From assembly GCA_029449245.1 (NCBI GenBank), contig JANATF010000002.1, forward strand, positions 1,178,001 through 1,242,000: DNA of 64,000 nt. The letters are read 5' to 3'. This document shows, piece after piece, positions 32,516 to 45,000 of the stretch. The stretch comes from Mortierella alpina (Eukaryota; Mortierellomycota; Mortierellomycetes; Mortierellales; Mortierellaceae). A program made the position numbers and the translations under genes. The number at the start of each line of letters is the position of its first letter. The stretch's first letter is position 1. Below the pieces are notes generated by a model that searched no databases, was not told the DNA's origin, and was given only the letters and a program-made list of their open reading frames with translations.

Positions 32516-33687
32516 CTATTTGTGGCTGCTTGAAGTTCCCTTCTTGACACCTCGGGTGGTCCCACGACCGGCAGCTTTACGACCTCCGCGGCCGCCCCAT
32601 CTTTGAACAGGAGCGCGCGTCGTGTTCTCCTTGACGTCCTCCTTGATTTTACCGAGCATCATCTTAATCTGATTGGCGAGAACAGGCTGTCCTTTGGGCG
32701 TTTTCTCACGCATGCGCTGGGTAGTCTTTTCGCGGTTGGCGTAGTAGGCGTCACGACCCTTCTTTGCGTCTGCCCTGGCACGTTGTGCGCGCTGTATAAT
32801 ACAATGGAGACGAAAGATATGTTAGTTTTCATTCATGGCAGATTTCGCAGAACAGCATGAAAGGCATGTGGGAATATCAACTTCACGAACATCACGGGCT
32901 TCCTGGATAGCCTTCTTCTCTGCCTCACGCTTCTCGATAGCGGCCTTGAAGGGGTTTGGTTTGGGCGCCCGCTTGAATGTTCCGTCTTCCTGCTTCCCGG
33001 GTTTTGTGGGTACTGCCTCAGCCTTCTTTCCTTTTGTCTTCTTGGATGATACTTCCTCCTCTTCCTCTTCTTCTTCCTCTACTTGTTCTTTTTCTGAACC
33101 TGAATCCTCCATCTCCTCGTCCGCTTCACTTCCGCTCATGTCCTCGTCCAGTTCGTCTTCCTCGCCATCTGCGTTCTTGTACTCGACAACGTTTCCATCG
33201 TCATCAATTGTCCGCTCTCCAAAGATCTATGAATTCAAGAAGAAGAAGAAGGATATTGTCAGCAAGGGTTCGGACATGGGGGGGGAATGTAATCAACAAC
33301 ATTGAATGTTGTCCGTCCTGCTATATCGACTTTTATTGCGATGCGATAGTGTACCTTCTTGTAAAACTCTGGGGTATTATCTTCCTCCTGCTTCAGGACC
33401 TTGGCATAGTCCTTCTTGACCTTGGCTTTGTGGATCAGCTCGGCCTTGAGCTTCTTGGCATGGCCCTTGTAGGCGTCTGAGCCCATATGTGCCTTGGCCA
33501 TGGGGTTGAACCCCCTCTTCTTGCGCTGCTGGAGGTTGGCGTCTTTGAATTGGGTGTTGTAGTCGTTGTTCATGCGCTTGGCAACCTTGGTGCCGTTGTC
33601 CATGCGATCCCGACGAGGGGCAGGGCCTCCACGGCCACCGCGACGGCGCTCAAGCGAGTCTCTGGGCAATCCCATTTCTTTGACCAT
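32516..33687 (-). CDS. FYV7: FYV7/CCDC59 (TAP26)-like rRNA-processing protein
   Basis: Three exons on the minus strand, 33687-33355, 33226-32882 and 32791-32516, give 317 residues. The protein is highly charged. A basic N-terminal half (LERRRGGRGGPAPRRDR and several Lys-rich helices) is followed by an acidic block (EEEEEEEEE near residue 150). A conserved C-terminal module KPNPFKAAIEKREAEKK leads to GQPVLANQIKMMLGKI, the pattern I associate with Fyv7 and CCDC59, small-subunit pre-rRNA processing factors of the nucleolus. The tail is Gly/Arg-rich (RWGGRGGRKAAGRG), as in RNA-binding nucleolar proteins. The donor of intron 2 (GAA|GTTGAT) is weak but is the only GT that keeps the phase. The protein is about twice the yeast length, with the extra residues in the N-terminal half. 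Orthology is probable, not proven. Confidence 0.72.
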
Positions 33688-34518
33688 GATGAAGTCTTGT
33701 TTGTGTAGGTTGTGATGGGGGACGGAATGTGAGTAAACTTGCACTGTAACCCAAAAAAAAAAAAAAAAAAAAAAAAAAAGTGTTTACTTCCCTCCGCGAG
33801 AAGCAGTCGTATTGCTTCACAGTCACTATTTTATCTCTCGGCTCTTTTTCACACCTATTCAGCCTACGAAAAATCTATCTGGCGACCGATAAAGAATACG
33901 TTACTTGACGACCGTATTTAATCCCATATGAGCTTTAGTCAATCTGGCGGCCGAACCTTGCCACCACCACAGTTTGGTGGAGGACCACGGTGACGCAAGA
34001 GTCTGACACAACAAGGACATCCTTACGGTCAACCCATTCATCATTCTGCGTGCCAGACGATCGCGTCCTCCCGTATAATTGATAGAGCTGTAAGCCCTTT
34101 ATCATCAAATGGCAGCGTCGTCTCCGGAATTGATATCTAGGGTCGTTCGTGTTTACAGTCCTTCATCCTTCGCAGTCCGCCGGTTGCTCTCCCAACTTCA
34201 ACAACCCAAAGCCCTGGCCCATCGGTCGCCAAATTAATACGGATTGAAGATTGGGTCAAGGAACTAAAGTGAGAAAAAGATGTGGGTCCACACACCACAC
34301 ATCGTGAGCTTTTATTATGGAACCCTGGCAGAAATGCGTATACGGGCTCCAGACTATGTATATATATGCTTGGGCTCTGGTGAATACAGTATCGCCAACA
34401 ATTAAAAATATCAATGTCCACAGAAAAGGACTCCAACAACATCCTTATAAGTTCCACTAAAGGACCACAAAAGGGTCAACAATATCCAGAAAAGGACCAT
34501 ACTGTAATGTCGCGTTTA
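33688..34518. other. Spacer between the FYV7-like gene and the Crinkler 3' end
   Basis: It contains an A run of about 28 bases at 33752-33779 in the leader of the FYV7-like gene. No coding frame is supported. ATATATATG occurs near 34359-34367, but its relation to any gene is unclear. Confidence 0.45.
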
Positions 34519-37500
34519 TTAAGAACATGCCTTTGGCTGCATTGTCAACATTGGTTTTTTGCCCGCCCTACCAGACGAGTCGAACTGATCATGTACACGC
34601 TTGACACCCTTCACACTATCGAGCAAGTCCACCACTCCTCCAGGCACAAAATCCCGCATATTGCTCCCATCAATAATCATAAGGAGCTGCATCAACGGCA
34701 TGTCGCCATCCTTGAAGACTTGGTTATGGTCGGTTTCAATCTCAGACTCCGAATCCCAAAGGTCGTCACTATTCCAGCCCTCGCGCGGCGTCTTGGCAAT
34801 CGTGGGATAGGCGTATATCAGGCTCAGATACTTTCCACCAGGACAGTACGTGGCCAAGTTCGGTAGATAAGCCTTGAGCCTAGTCTCATGTACTGTCAGT
34901 CGAGCTTCCTCCACGTGTACTGGAAAGATACCGTTAAGGAGCTTGTTCTGGACAAACACAGGGTAGAGCTGATCATCAATTTGCAGCACAAAGACGATAT
35001 CCGGACCTGACGGAGACGACTCTGGGTAGTAAAAGGGTGGTACCGTCGAATCGCCACTCCTCGACCCATGCTTGTAGTGCGCATCCAAAAAATCGCTCAT
35101 GGTCAAGGTCTCCTTGTATCGAGCTCCCCACTCATAACCTTCCCATCCGACGATCATTGCTGGGTGCTCGAAAAAACGCCTGGGAAAAGTGACAGGTTCA
35201 AACTGTGGGATTGGGGTCTTGAGTTTCGTCGTAGACCGGTGCACGGCAGCCTTGGGGATCGAGAACAGCTCTTGCTTGAGCTGTTTCTTGTGAAAGGCGT
35301 AGATCAAGTCCAAGGGTGCGTGCCGCTCAAAGATCTTCCCTTCAGATTGTGGATCCTGTAAATCTCGGTACTGCTCCCTGAAGTGTTTGTAGAAGTCTTC
35401 ATCCTCATTCTTGATAAAGTTGTAGGCGGCCTGGAATACGAATGGCTCGTCAATAATCGTGCTGATCGTCTTCCCAGCTGCAGACTTGTCAGCAGCAATG
35501 CGGAGACGGCCGAAAGCGCTCTCGACCAAGATCGGCTCCTCTCCTCGCAAGCTCCATGGCAGTCCCAGTGAAGCTCGATGAACAACAGTCTGCTTGAGGA
35601 CGTGCTCGAGTTCGACGGCATCCGCATACTTGGTTGGGTCCTTGGCGACTTTGTCGAGCATCCTCTTGATATCAGAGCAAAGGTTTCCACGCATCGGAAA
35701 ACGCGCAGGATAACACACCAGTGCTTGGACTCTTCCTTCGATGGCCTCCCTCCAGTATGACGTGGATCCTTTAGCGATGATATCCTCGATTGTCGTGATG
35801 ATTGGACGGAACCGACCTCGAAGCCTGAAAAACAACTCCTGGACAGCTTCCTCCGGTATTAACGTATGAAGCCTCGCCCGGTCGTCCTCGCTCATCGCAT
35901 CTCCGAGATTGTTGATGTACATGGCCACTTGGTCCTCCGTTTCCCAGCCTGGGAAGTCCACAATTCGGTGATCGATTTGATCCAAGGTCGCTGCAATGCC
36001 GCCAGAGCCTACCAGTATCTCGAGCTCATCTGCGCCTATGCCTGTACCACAAGTCACAACGCAGTAGTCTCGTCCGCTTTCTGAAATGTTCCTGAGCCCA
36101 TGGATGATAGGAGAAAGGATCGACCTAAGATCTCTGGAATCCGCGCTCGACACGAAATAGTCCTTCCCATGATCGCTCAGGGTCTGTGCTTCGTCGAGGA
36201 CAACGAGAAGCTTGCTTTTCTGAGAATCGGAGGTGAGGGAGGAGATCTGACTTTGAACCTGACAAAATTGATCCTGCAATAGGATCTTCAAGCTTGGAAG
36301 AGGGAGAGCCGGTGTCTGGTCGTGGTAGGCGCGTAGTATAGCCCTGAAAACGATGTCAAAGACATCCGGTACGGCGATGTCAAATGCTCCCGGGCACACT
36401 TGGAGCAACATCCAACGGTCACAGGTAAATGTGTCATGACGACCGAGACTCAGACAGTGTTGCAGGACCATAAGACGCGAAATAAGAAGGCAGCCCGTAA
36501 TTGCCTGAATGTTGAGACCATTCTGCACCTTATCGGACGACAAATATCGCGCCGGCATTTCCTGTGCTGACTCGAACAAAGTGGTGACGTCCTTTGAACC
36601 TCTGTCTGCATGACTGCCATTGAGATAGAACCCCCAGTTCTGGGCCAGCATTTCCACGACGGCGCGCGTCTTGCCACAGCCACTCACGCCGAAGAAGGTG
36701 ATCATGTCGTTGTTCTGGAACTTCTTGATCGTGTGTAGTGCTGTCACCGAAGGAGGTGTAGTTGTTGTCTGGTGTGGTCGCCTTGGATGTAAGAGGTAAA
36801 GAGCAGGTTGAGTTGACTCTTGGGCGAAAGTTCTTGATCGGAGCCAGGTTCGCGGTAAGCCTTTAACACAGCAATTTGCGTCAGGGATGACGAGGTTGCC
36901 CTCCACGAACGAGCGAAGGAAGCGTGAAATCGGAGTGTTCGCATGGAAGGTGTCCTTCTCGAGTCTCTCTAAAAATGTATTGACTATCAAAAATGCAAGG
37001 CATTAGCAGCAAAACCATAGTCAAAATTGATGTAATCTTGAAAAGACAGCGCCACCACTTACAGGCTTCTCTTGCTAGCCTCGGCGATCCTGGCGACGCT
37101 TTTCGGACATATTCATCTGAGAGGTGGTCAGAGAGAGGAGTGGAAGCTCGAGCAGGAACAGGTGCAGGGACTATGTTAGCGCAAATGGATGAGTGCTTCA
37201 GGTTTGTGCATAGACAATAGTCGACGATGCAAACAGCAAGTCACAAAAAGCAATAAACGTGTGTGTGAATTACCTGGAGGAGGTCGCTGGACGATGATGT
37301 GGATGGTTTTCTTTGGAGGCTGTTGCTCAAACACCTCGGAGATGTCGTCGGTCGGGTCGAGCTCCGTGTGAGAATCAATGGCGTTCAAACAAACAGGCTG
37401 GTGCTTGTTGGCCGCAATGACAGGGTGGGCGACGCGCCAAAGGGTGAGGTCATCAGCATCAACGTCTTGAAAGTTGTTAGCCTTTTTGGCTTTGATAAGG

Positions 37501-37607
37501 TCCTTGAGGTGGCCGATTGTCTTGGTGGACTCAATCTCGACAGGGAACGCATTGGAAGTAGTCTCTCCATCAACGAGACAGAACAGGGTCAGGAGATTAT
37601 TTGTCAT
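34519..37607 (-). CDS. Crinkler-type (CRN) protein: ubiquitin-like header, P-loop NTPase, restriction-endonuclease-like C-terminus
   Basis: Exons on the minus strand, 37607-37274, 37170-37063 and 36983-34519, give 968 residues. The header (1-111) starts LTLFCLVDGETTSNAF, contains LTLWRV and ends KTIHIIVQRPPP. This is the ubiquitin-like N-terminal domain of Crinklers, with LFCLVDGE replacing the oomycete LxLFLAK. A linker with TPLSDHLSDE follows. The NTPase has Walker A GVSGCGKT (about 248-255) and Walker B LLVVLDEAQ (about 405-413). Near residues 830-860, GPDIVFVLQ and VFVQNKL follow the D...(E/Q)xK pattern of a PD-(D/E)XK nuclease. Known Crinklers of this layout are secreted or intracellular conflict effectors acting in nuclei. 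No classical signal peptide is visible, as is usual for fungal members. A Met five codons upstream (37622) is an alternative start. The target is unknown. Confidence 0.88.
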
Positions 37608-38219
37608 GGTGTTGCGAAGCATCAAAGGAAAAGAAAGGTAAGAGAGGCTGAAAAGCGATGAATGTGTGAGATGAAGAGGAAGCCAGAGACGTGGAAGCAA
37701 GATTGAAAGAAAAAGAGGAAGGGGTGCAGGATGCGGGTATACTAGAAGAAAGGCCAAGGACGAAGAAAGGCGAAGGACGAAGAGTGGTGGCAAAGGCGAA
37801 GGGAGTGAGGGAAAGGAAAACGGAGGCGCTGAACCCATCCACCTCCGCTCAACTTTTTCACTTCTGGGGGGCTGGGACAATATCTCGCCGCTTGATATGG
37901 GGTCACCCTCAAGCTGTCGTTTACGGTAGGACTGCTATTTTGACTAATAAACTGACTTTGACCAAAAAAAGATTAAAGTTTGCCAGCTTGCGTGTCCGCA
38001 TCTCGTGTCCGCATGCTGACAAACCGCGTCTTTCTGTCTTCTGCAGTCTTCTGCAGTCTTCTTCAGTCTTCTCCTGCCTTCTGCTTGCCATTCATCACTT
38101 TTCTCACTGACGTGCTGCCCTTGTCTTCGTTATCTTCGTTGCCTTCCTTGTCCTCCTTGTCGCCTTACTCTACACCGCCCCACACATCATTGCCAATACC
38201 TAATCACACCTAATCCGCC
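37608..38219. other. Bidirectional promoter between the Crinkler and UFD1-like genes
   Basis: About 610 bases separate two divergent start codons. On the UFD1 side a short imperfect repeat, CTTCTGCAGT repeated two to three times, lies at about 38038-38075, followed by a CTT/TCC-rich leader. On the Crinkler side the leader is purine-rich on the plus strand, that is, pyrimidine-rich on the transcript. No gene is supported. Confidence 0.5.
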
Positions 38220-40505
38220 ATGACATTCTCCTGGTCCGCCACATTCACCGTCGGAGCTGCGACCGCACACGTCAAGGGCGACAAGATCATCCTGCCACAC
38301 ACTGCCCTCGAGGCCATCATACAGGCCCACGCCTCCGCACCGCTACCACCTCCTCCGCAGCCAGACCCGTCCTATGACCCCACCTCCTGGGACCGCCCGC
38401 CACAGCAAGCCTTCGACGACACCGGGCTCCGGACACCGCAGGAGCTGCCCTCGCCGTTGACCTTCCAGATCCGCAACCCTGCCAACCGGCTATTGACCCA
38501 CGGCGGTGTCAAAGAGTTCTCCGCAGAGGACGGTCAAGTCCACATACCCGCCTGGATGATGGAGTCTCTTTCACTGACTGCAGGCGATCAGGTCATGATC
38601 AAGTTTACAGCACTCCCCAAGGGCACCTGGGCAAAGTTTCGCCCCATCACTGCTGATTACATGGAGATCTTGGACTTTCGGGCACTGCTAGAGTCAGCAC
38701 TCCGGTCCCACTACACGACACTGACCAAAGGAGAAGTGCTAAAGGTACATCAGGGAGCCAAAGAGTTTGGATTCGTTGTCGAGGAGCTTAAACCAGAGCC
38801 AGGCGAGGCTGTCTGCATCACGGATACGGATCTGGAGGTCGATATCGAACCCTTGGACTCTGACATGCAAAGCGGATCAGCAGCACCAAATGGAAAGCTG
38901 GGTGATAATGACTCTCGATCACTCCTGTCGAACGGCTCTAACAATCAGCCGCTGAAGATCGGTAGCGATAGTCAGGGCAGGGTTGCCATGGAAGCTTATC
39001 AACGCTGGACGGTCGATATCCCGAATCGGGCATCTGGGGTCCAGATATTGGTCGAACCGCAGGAACATGGAGATTTGGATGTTGTGGTTTCAACGAGATC
39101 ACCCGTTTCGCTTCAAGATCATATCTGGGCTAATTTTGAGTCCCTTGGGCCAAGGAGTATTGTCATACCTGCAGCGGATCAGGATTATGCGACACAACAG
39201 GGCTCGCTAGTGCTACACATTGGCGTCTATGGTAGAAGCCCCACCACTGCTAGTTCTAGCTCATCATCAAATTCGGGAGGGGAGGTCGATTACAGCATTG
39301 TTGTACGATATCACGACGGACAAGACACTTCATCGGAAGCAGGAGCAACAACAATGTCAGTATCTTCAGCAGCGGCCAACATTTCAAACAAAAATGCACC
39401 CGGTTATCAAGAGTGCACCAACTGTGGATCATGGATTCCAGAGCGGACGATCATGCTCCACAGCAACTTTTGTTTCCGTAACAACGTAAAGTGTGACCGA
39501 TGCGGCAAGGTCATGAAAAAAGAGGAGCTGGAGGACCACTTTCATTGTGATCACTGCAAAAAGGTATGCTGAACTCAAGCAAAAACGTTGATGGTATGTG
39601 GTCAAGATAAAGAAAAAAAAGAAAAAGCACTCACAGCATTATGTGTATTATTAATTTCCCACCTGATTTCGCCCGCCCTTTTGAAATAGCATGGTCATGT
39701 CTCGGAGCGAAAGAAGCACATGGAAGTATACCATGGCTGGTACCAGTGCACCTGCGAGACTTACGAGACGCCCTCACTCCCAGAACTCGCTCAGCATCGC
39801 CGAACCATTTGCCCGGAACGATTCATCATTTGCCGGTACTGTCATATCCTCGTACAACAAGGAGCTCCAGCCTCCAACGCGCGCGACCTAATCCGAGGAC
39901 TCTGCTCGCACGAGTCCTACTGTGGCGATCGGACGATTCAGTGCCAGAAATGTACACAAATGGTGTCACTCAAGGACGTTCAAGTCCATGCGCGGCACCA
40001 CGAGTACCAACGACAGAACCAGACAGCTCCGCTACTCTGTTCGAACCAGAACTGTGTGCGGACCAAATCGAGCAATGTGCTGGGACTCTGTCAGCTTTGT
40101 TTTGGACCTTATTGGGTCCCGACCGAGGATCCCAAGCACCAGAAGCTGGTTCAGCGGTTAGCAAGGAAATATCATTCACAGTTGATGAGCGGGTGTGGCA
40201 ACACCTGGTGTCGGAATCAGCACTGTGCCACCTTCCGTGGTCAGGAGTTGGATGCGACCAGTGCAGCTACAGAGATGATGGGGATCTTGAAGGAGGCCAA
40301 GGTCGGATCTGCAGAGGGCGGCAAGACGTGGTTGTGTGTGGATGAAGGCACGACGAGGAAAAAGGTCATGGCTGAGTTGCTGTTTGAAGACATGAAGGGT
40401 GTATATGCGATGGAGTGGTGTGTCAAGGCACTCGAGGCGGAGAAAACGGACCTGGAGGCTGCTGTCCAATGGCTCAACTTGCAAGCACCACGACAGAGAA
40501 AGTAA
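38220..40505 (+). CDS. UFD1-domain protein with TRAF-type zinc fingers, AZUL-like zinc module and UBA-like C-terminus
   Basis: Exons 38220-39563 and 39690-40505 give 719 residues. The N-terminus holds a UFD1-like double-psi barrel: VHIPAWMMESLSL, GTWAKFRPITADYMEI and GEVLKVHQGAKEFGFVV match Ufd1 pieces, with a Pro-rich insert at about 40-60. A Ser-rich linker leads to Cys/His clusters from about 400: CTNCGSWIPERTIMLHSNFC, CDRCGKVMKKEELEDHFHC, CRYCHILVQQG and CQKCTQMVSLKDVQVHARHH, which look like TRAF-type fingers. Then RLARKYHSQLMSGCGNTWC with RNQHC resembles the AZUL zinc module of Ube3a. The end (WCVKALEAEKTDLEAAVQWL) looks UBA-like. UFD1 plus TRAF fingers is known in plants (PRLI-interacting factor K) and fungi. 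A ubiquitin-linked role, perhaps with Cdc48, is inferred. It is not the canonical Ufd1 of Cdc48-Npl4. Confidence 0.82.
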
Positions 40506-40848
40506 GCAGCTTGAACAACAGCGCGAACAATAAAAAAAAGCAAGAAAAAAACCCCCCATCAAGGAAGGAAGGGCTAAGATTATCTAGCGTGAAGACAAAA
40601 CTTCGATCGCCACCTTGAGTGTAAAGTGCATGTGCTGTTTCATTTCGAGGATGTAGGTAAAGTTGGCGATCAACGCCATAGACCGGTTTTATTTTGAAGT
40701 ACTTTTGTTGTTGTTTTTTTTGAAATGCTCTTCCAGAGAAGCAAGAGTAAAGAGAGTCGGACACCAGCGAATACACAGAATATACATAATAGTTGAGATG
40801 TCCCCCTTAAACCAGAATACTTATTTCTTGTTCTGGTCAATCCTCCAT

Positions 40849-42009
40849 TTAGGCGGCACCGTTGAAGACCAGTCTGTTGGGCGAGCCCTTCAAGTTGCCG
40901 GTGATCTTGCCAGCGGTGGCAGTGGAGGTCAACTTGTCAAAGACGGACTGGGCAGTGGGCAAGCTGTTGAAAGAGAGGTACAGGGCAGCGACACCGACAA
41001 CGTGGGGGGTGGCCATCGAGGTTCCTGAGATGGTGTTGGAGGCATCAGCAGCACCGATCCAGGAGGAGGTGATGTCGACACCGGGTCCAAAGATCTCAAC
41101 GCACTTGCCGTAGGAGGTGAAGTAAGCGGTCTTGTCAAACTTGTCCGAGGCAGCGACAGTGTAGGTGTTGGCGGCACCAGAGGGAGAGCCATTGCAAGCA
41201 TCGGTGGTGGCGCTGTTACCGGCAGCAACAATCAAGGGGATGTTGGCAGCGAAGAGACGACCAGCGGCGGCATCGAGAGCGCGGGACTTGCCACCTCCGA
41301 GGGACATGTTCACAACCGACTTTCCAGCAACGGCGTTCTTGGCAACCCAGTCCATACCGGCAACAACACCCGAGGTCGAACCGGATCCACCGGCGTCCAA
41401 GACCTTAACACCAACGATGCTGACCTTCTTGGCAACTCCGTAGGTGGCACCGCCAATGGTTCCGGAAACGTGGGTACCGTGACCGTTCTCATCAGTATCC
41501 TCGGATCCATCGATGAAGTTGGCGCCCCAGGTGGCACGGCCCTCGAACTCATTGTGGTCAACGTAGACACCAGTGTCGACGACGTAGGCGGTGACACCCT
41601 CACCAGCAGCATCGTTGTACAAGTAATCCGCGTTGTTGTCAAGAGCCTTCTGGGAGACGCGAGGGAGACCCCAGGATGGAGGAGAGGACTGGGCACCCTG
41701 GATGGTCACGATGGCATCCTGTTCAACGAAATCGACCTCGGGTGCTGCCAGGATCTCCTTCAGGGCAGCCTGGTTGACGGTGGCGGAGAAACCAGAAACC
41801 TTGCTGTAGGAGCGGTTGATGGTGGACTTGCGGCCACGACCGTTTTGACGCTTGGCAATGTCATCGAACTTGGTCTTGAAGGACTCGGCCGTGTTTCCGT
41901 CCTTGAGGATGACAATGTACGAATCAGCAATGGGCTTGCCGCCGTTGTTGATGAGGGGTGCAGCCTGGACAATTGCAAGAACTGCAGCGAGGACGATGGT
42001 GTACTTCAT
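40849..42009 (-). CDS. Secreted subtilisin-like serine protease (S8, proteinase K-like), copy 1
   Basis: It has 386 residues in a single exon. A signal peptide (MKYTIVLAAVLAIVQAA) precedes an I9 inhibitor propeptide (SYIVILKDGNTAESFK to about residue 100) that would be cleaved on maturation. The catalytic domain has Asp in YVVDTGVYVDH, His in NGHGTHVSGTIGG, the oxyanion Asn in IVAAGNSA and Ser in SGTSMATPHVVG, all intact. It is predicted to be an extracellular endoprotease. Where proteinase K has a Cys after the active His (HGTHC), this copy has Val. A TATA box stands 135 bases upstream. Its near-twin lies 4.5 kb away in the opposite direction, with the same length. The final 45 residues are identical between the two. 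Its 3' end converges with the UFD1-like gene, with 343 bases between. Confidence 0.96.
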   Translation of the reverse strand: MKYTIVLAAVLAIVQAAPLINNGGKPIADSYIVILKDGNTAESFKTKFDDIAKRQNGRGRKSTINRSYSKVSGFSATVNQAALKEILAAPEVDFVEQDAIVTIQGAQSSPPSWGLPRVSQKALDNNADYLYNDAAGEGVTAYVVDTGVYVDHNEFEGRATWGANFIDGSEDTDENGHGTHVSGTIGGATYGVAKKVSIVGVKVLDAGGSGSTSGVVAGMDWVAKNAVAGKSVVNMSLGGGKSRALDAAAGRLFAANIPLIVAAGNSATTDACNGSPSGAANTYTVAASDKFDKTAYFTSYGKCVEIFGPGVDITSSWIGAADASNTISGTSMATPHVVGVAALYLSFNSLPTAQSVFDKLTSTATAGKITGNLKGSPNRLVFNGAA

Positions 42010-45000
42010 AATGAATGAGCGAGAGGCTGGCTTTTAGGATGAATATTTTGGGGGTTCTGAGGAGGAGATGGAGAAGGAGAAGGAGAAAGAAGAGCTGATG
42101 AGGAATGAGGAAAGAAGAGAAAATACGGGTAGAGATTGCTTGGTATTTATACTGAGCCAGCGATCGGTTAGAGGCAGGGTGGATATGATTGGACAGATGC
42201 ATGCTTTAAGGCGCATGCCGCAGGTGCCTGGAGGAGCGACCCTGGCGTCGCCGGACAGGTGACACTGCCCTGAATGGACTAGCACGCCGCCATGGCTCAG
42301 TCGTGCGTTACTTTAATGAATTTATAAAAAGGGATATCTTGGACCAGTGCCCATGCACGTAGGCTACGAGTGTGTTGGAAAACATGGCAGATATGAGAGT
42401 ATAAGGGAGGAAGAAGGGACAAGGGGCTGGGCTCTCTAACCAATGGGAACGCAACCGCATTCACTGGAAGGAGTCACCATGTGCCCTCGGCATGTTGCGT
42501 TGGCCAATTGAAAGGTCCGTTGGATTCGCACGCAAGAGTGTGGTGAAGGGAGTTAGAACACTTGGAACCTTGCTTGATTGAACTTTGAAGTGTGAACGTA
42601 AAGACATGTGTGTCCAAAAGGGAAGACAATAAAAATACAATAACAAAAGAAACAAACAAAAGGAATAGTGTGCGCGTCCGCAGCTTGGAACACCATGGTC
42701 TACTCTACGCCCATTTCTCTCGTTTGTCCTGTAGGATGATCGTTTTAGTCTAGTCTAGATCGTCGTACCCAGGTGGGAGACTGCAAGAAGGAGAAGCAGG
42801 TACCTTTGGGAATGTACGCGTCCTGGCATTCTGTTGGGCAGAACAGACCACCCTCACGCGCAGAGGTGGATTCTGACGGCTTCTTGGCAACCATAGAGCT
42901 GAAAGAAAGAATAAAAAACAGAATGTGCGTGTGTTTATGTGTCAAGACTAGTTACATTTACGCCCACTTTACTCAATACCTTCTTGCTGCGTCAATGATT
43001 TTTGTGTGCTCCTCGCAACTTCAAGGAACTTCGCGTTACCATGAATGAAGGCGCGCTGCGCGCGCCCCCCATAGGCCCAAACATTCCGCTTCTGCAAGGT
43101 TGACACTATGATGCATAAGGATGAGGTGATATTCGACGCCCTTTCGTACCCCGACTCACTTCACAATGGCACTGAGTTCCGGCTGAGTGAGTTCTATTTC
43201 TTTTTTTTTTTCGTTGCTTGCAATCTCCGCGACATGGCAATGCAAGCCGAAAGGCCGAAAAAATGGTGCGGCAACGTTTGAAAGCAGTAAGACGTGAAGT
43301 GAATAAATGGTGCCATTGCACCCACTCGATGACTAAACGCGCGAATATTTACTTCATTTTTTTTATCTGGAGTGGGGATTGGCTCTCGTCCATGGATGTT
43401 GGCTCTCATTTTGTCAGATATCCAAACACGCGCTACTCTATTGTATTGCGTACTGTATTCATACAAGAGCAAGCAGCATAAGGGGGTGAGGAGGAGGAGG
43501 ACAACGGAAGAGGGTGTCGCTCGTAGAGTTTCATCGTAACAGCGAGTATGCCTTGAGGATACTTGAATACGAATGCCTTGATGCCTAGGGTGCCTAACTA
43601 GAGGGTGGGGAATGCAGTCGTGTGAAAAATAATGTGCGGTACCGGCACAGTACGTTTCACAGGCACAAAGTCAACCATCCGCCATCGACATCTCACGCGC
43701 ATGAATCTTTTCCCTTGCATAGATGCAGCTCATCCAGACCTGCGGCCCACACCGGCTCATATGACCTAATTCCTAAAATGGCTACGGTTGCTTTGCATCT
43801 AACCTTACAAGCAAGACTGAAAATAAGGGGTGGGGGGTAATGCCTGGTGAAGAGAAGCCAGGGAGGGGGCCAAAGCGTCCACGCACGCTGACTTCACCGA
43901 GTAGGAAGAGAGTGCCTTGCTTATGATAGCGGCATTAAGCGTATGTAGACAAATTCTTCCCCAGTCAACTTGAAATTTACTCGCCGCGCGGCGCCCTGCC
44001 TTCTGCCTTTGGAAGGAAGCTTTGAGCAAACATTCTCTCTTTGTTTTCTCATCAACACATTGTATATGGTTACAGTATGTACATTTCGCGAGGTACCAGG
44101 GGTTGCCACTAATGCACGCGCACGCGCGAATTTCACACAAAACGCAGGGATCAGCAGTAGCCCAGCAGCGGAGAGACACCAATCGGTATCTTTCTTTCTC
44201 TTTAGCCCTGCATTCCAGAGACAGCTGACTCTTCTGACCTCCCCAGATTGTTACCGAAATCGCCAACAATATGTCAGAACCCGATCATGGGGTTCTCTAC
44301 GTCAGGCGTGGTATCCGGCATGCATCATGCCCGTGGTCCCTCGGCCTTTTTTTGTATAGATATACAGTATAAACACACAAATGTCTTTCGCACAATATCA
44401 TGGGAGAAGGAGGCGTTATGGTTGCGCAGGGGCTCAAGGAGCGAGAGTCAACAGGTATCCAAGACGCCGATTTTCCGCGCAAGTATCACAAGAAACGTCG
44501 ACAGATTTCAGGCACTAGCGTGTTTATTCGGGGGGCTGATGATTGGCGCACATGCCTGTAAGGTGGACTACTGTAAAAACAAAAATGGATAAAGTTTTAG
44601 GTTGCAAGTTGACATCCATGCCGCAATACCTCGCGTTCGCCGTCACCGACTACAGGTACCACCAAAAGAGAAGGGAAAACAGAGAAAGAAGGTTGATTTT
44701 GAAGGTATGCGCAGTGAACATCATATCCAAGCTGGCGCGAATGACTAACAGTTGAGCATTCCCAAGAAAAACTATTTACTGTTGCTTTCCAAGAAGCGGC
44801 GAGCTAACAGGACAAAAACAGCAACAGCAACAACAACAACACATAACGACCGTCCAAAGAGACAGTGTGTCTGTCGGCGATGAAGGAAGTTTAAACAGCA
44901 GCTTGCCAACGACACGAAACTTGATTTGTTTATTGTTAAGCGGTTGCCCCTCTACAACAATAATATATCAACAAGCCGTATGTGTTGTTCTCAGGGAATA

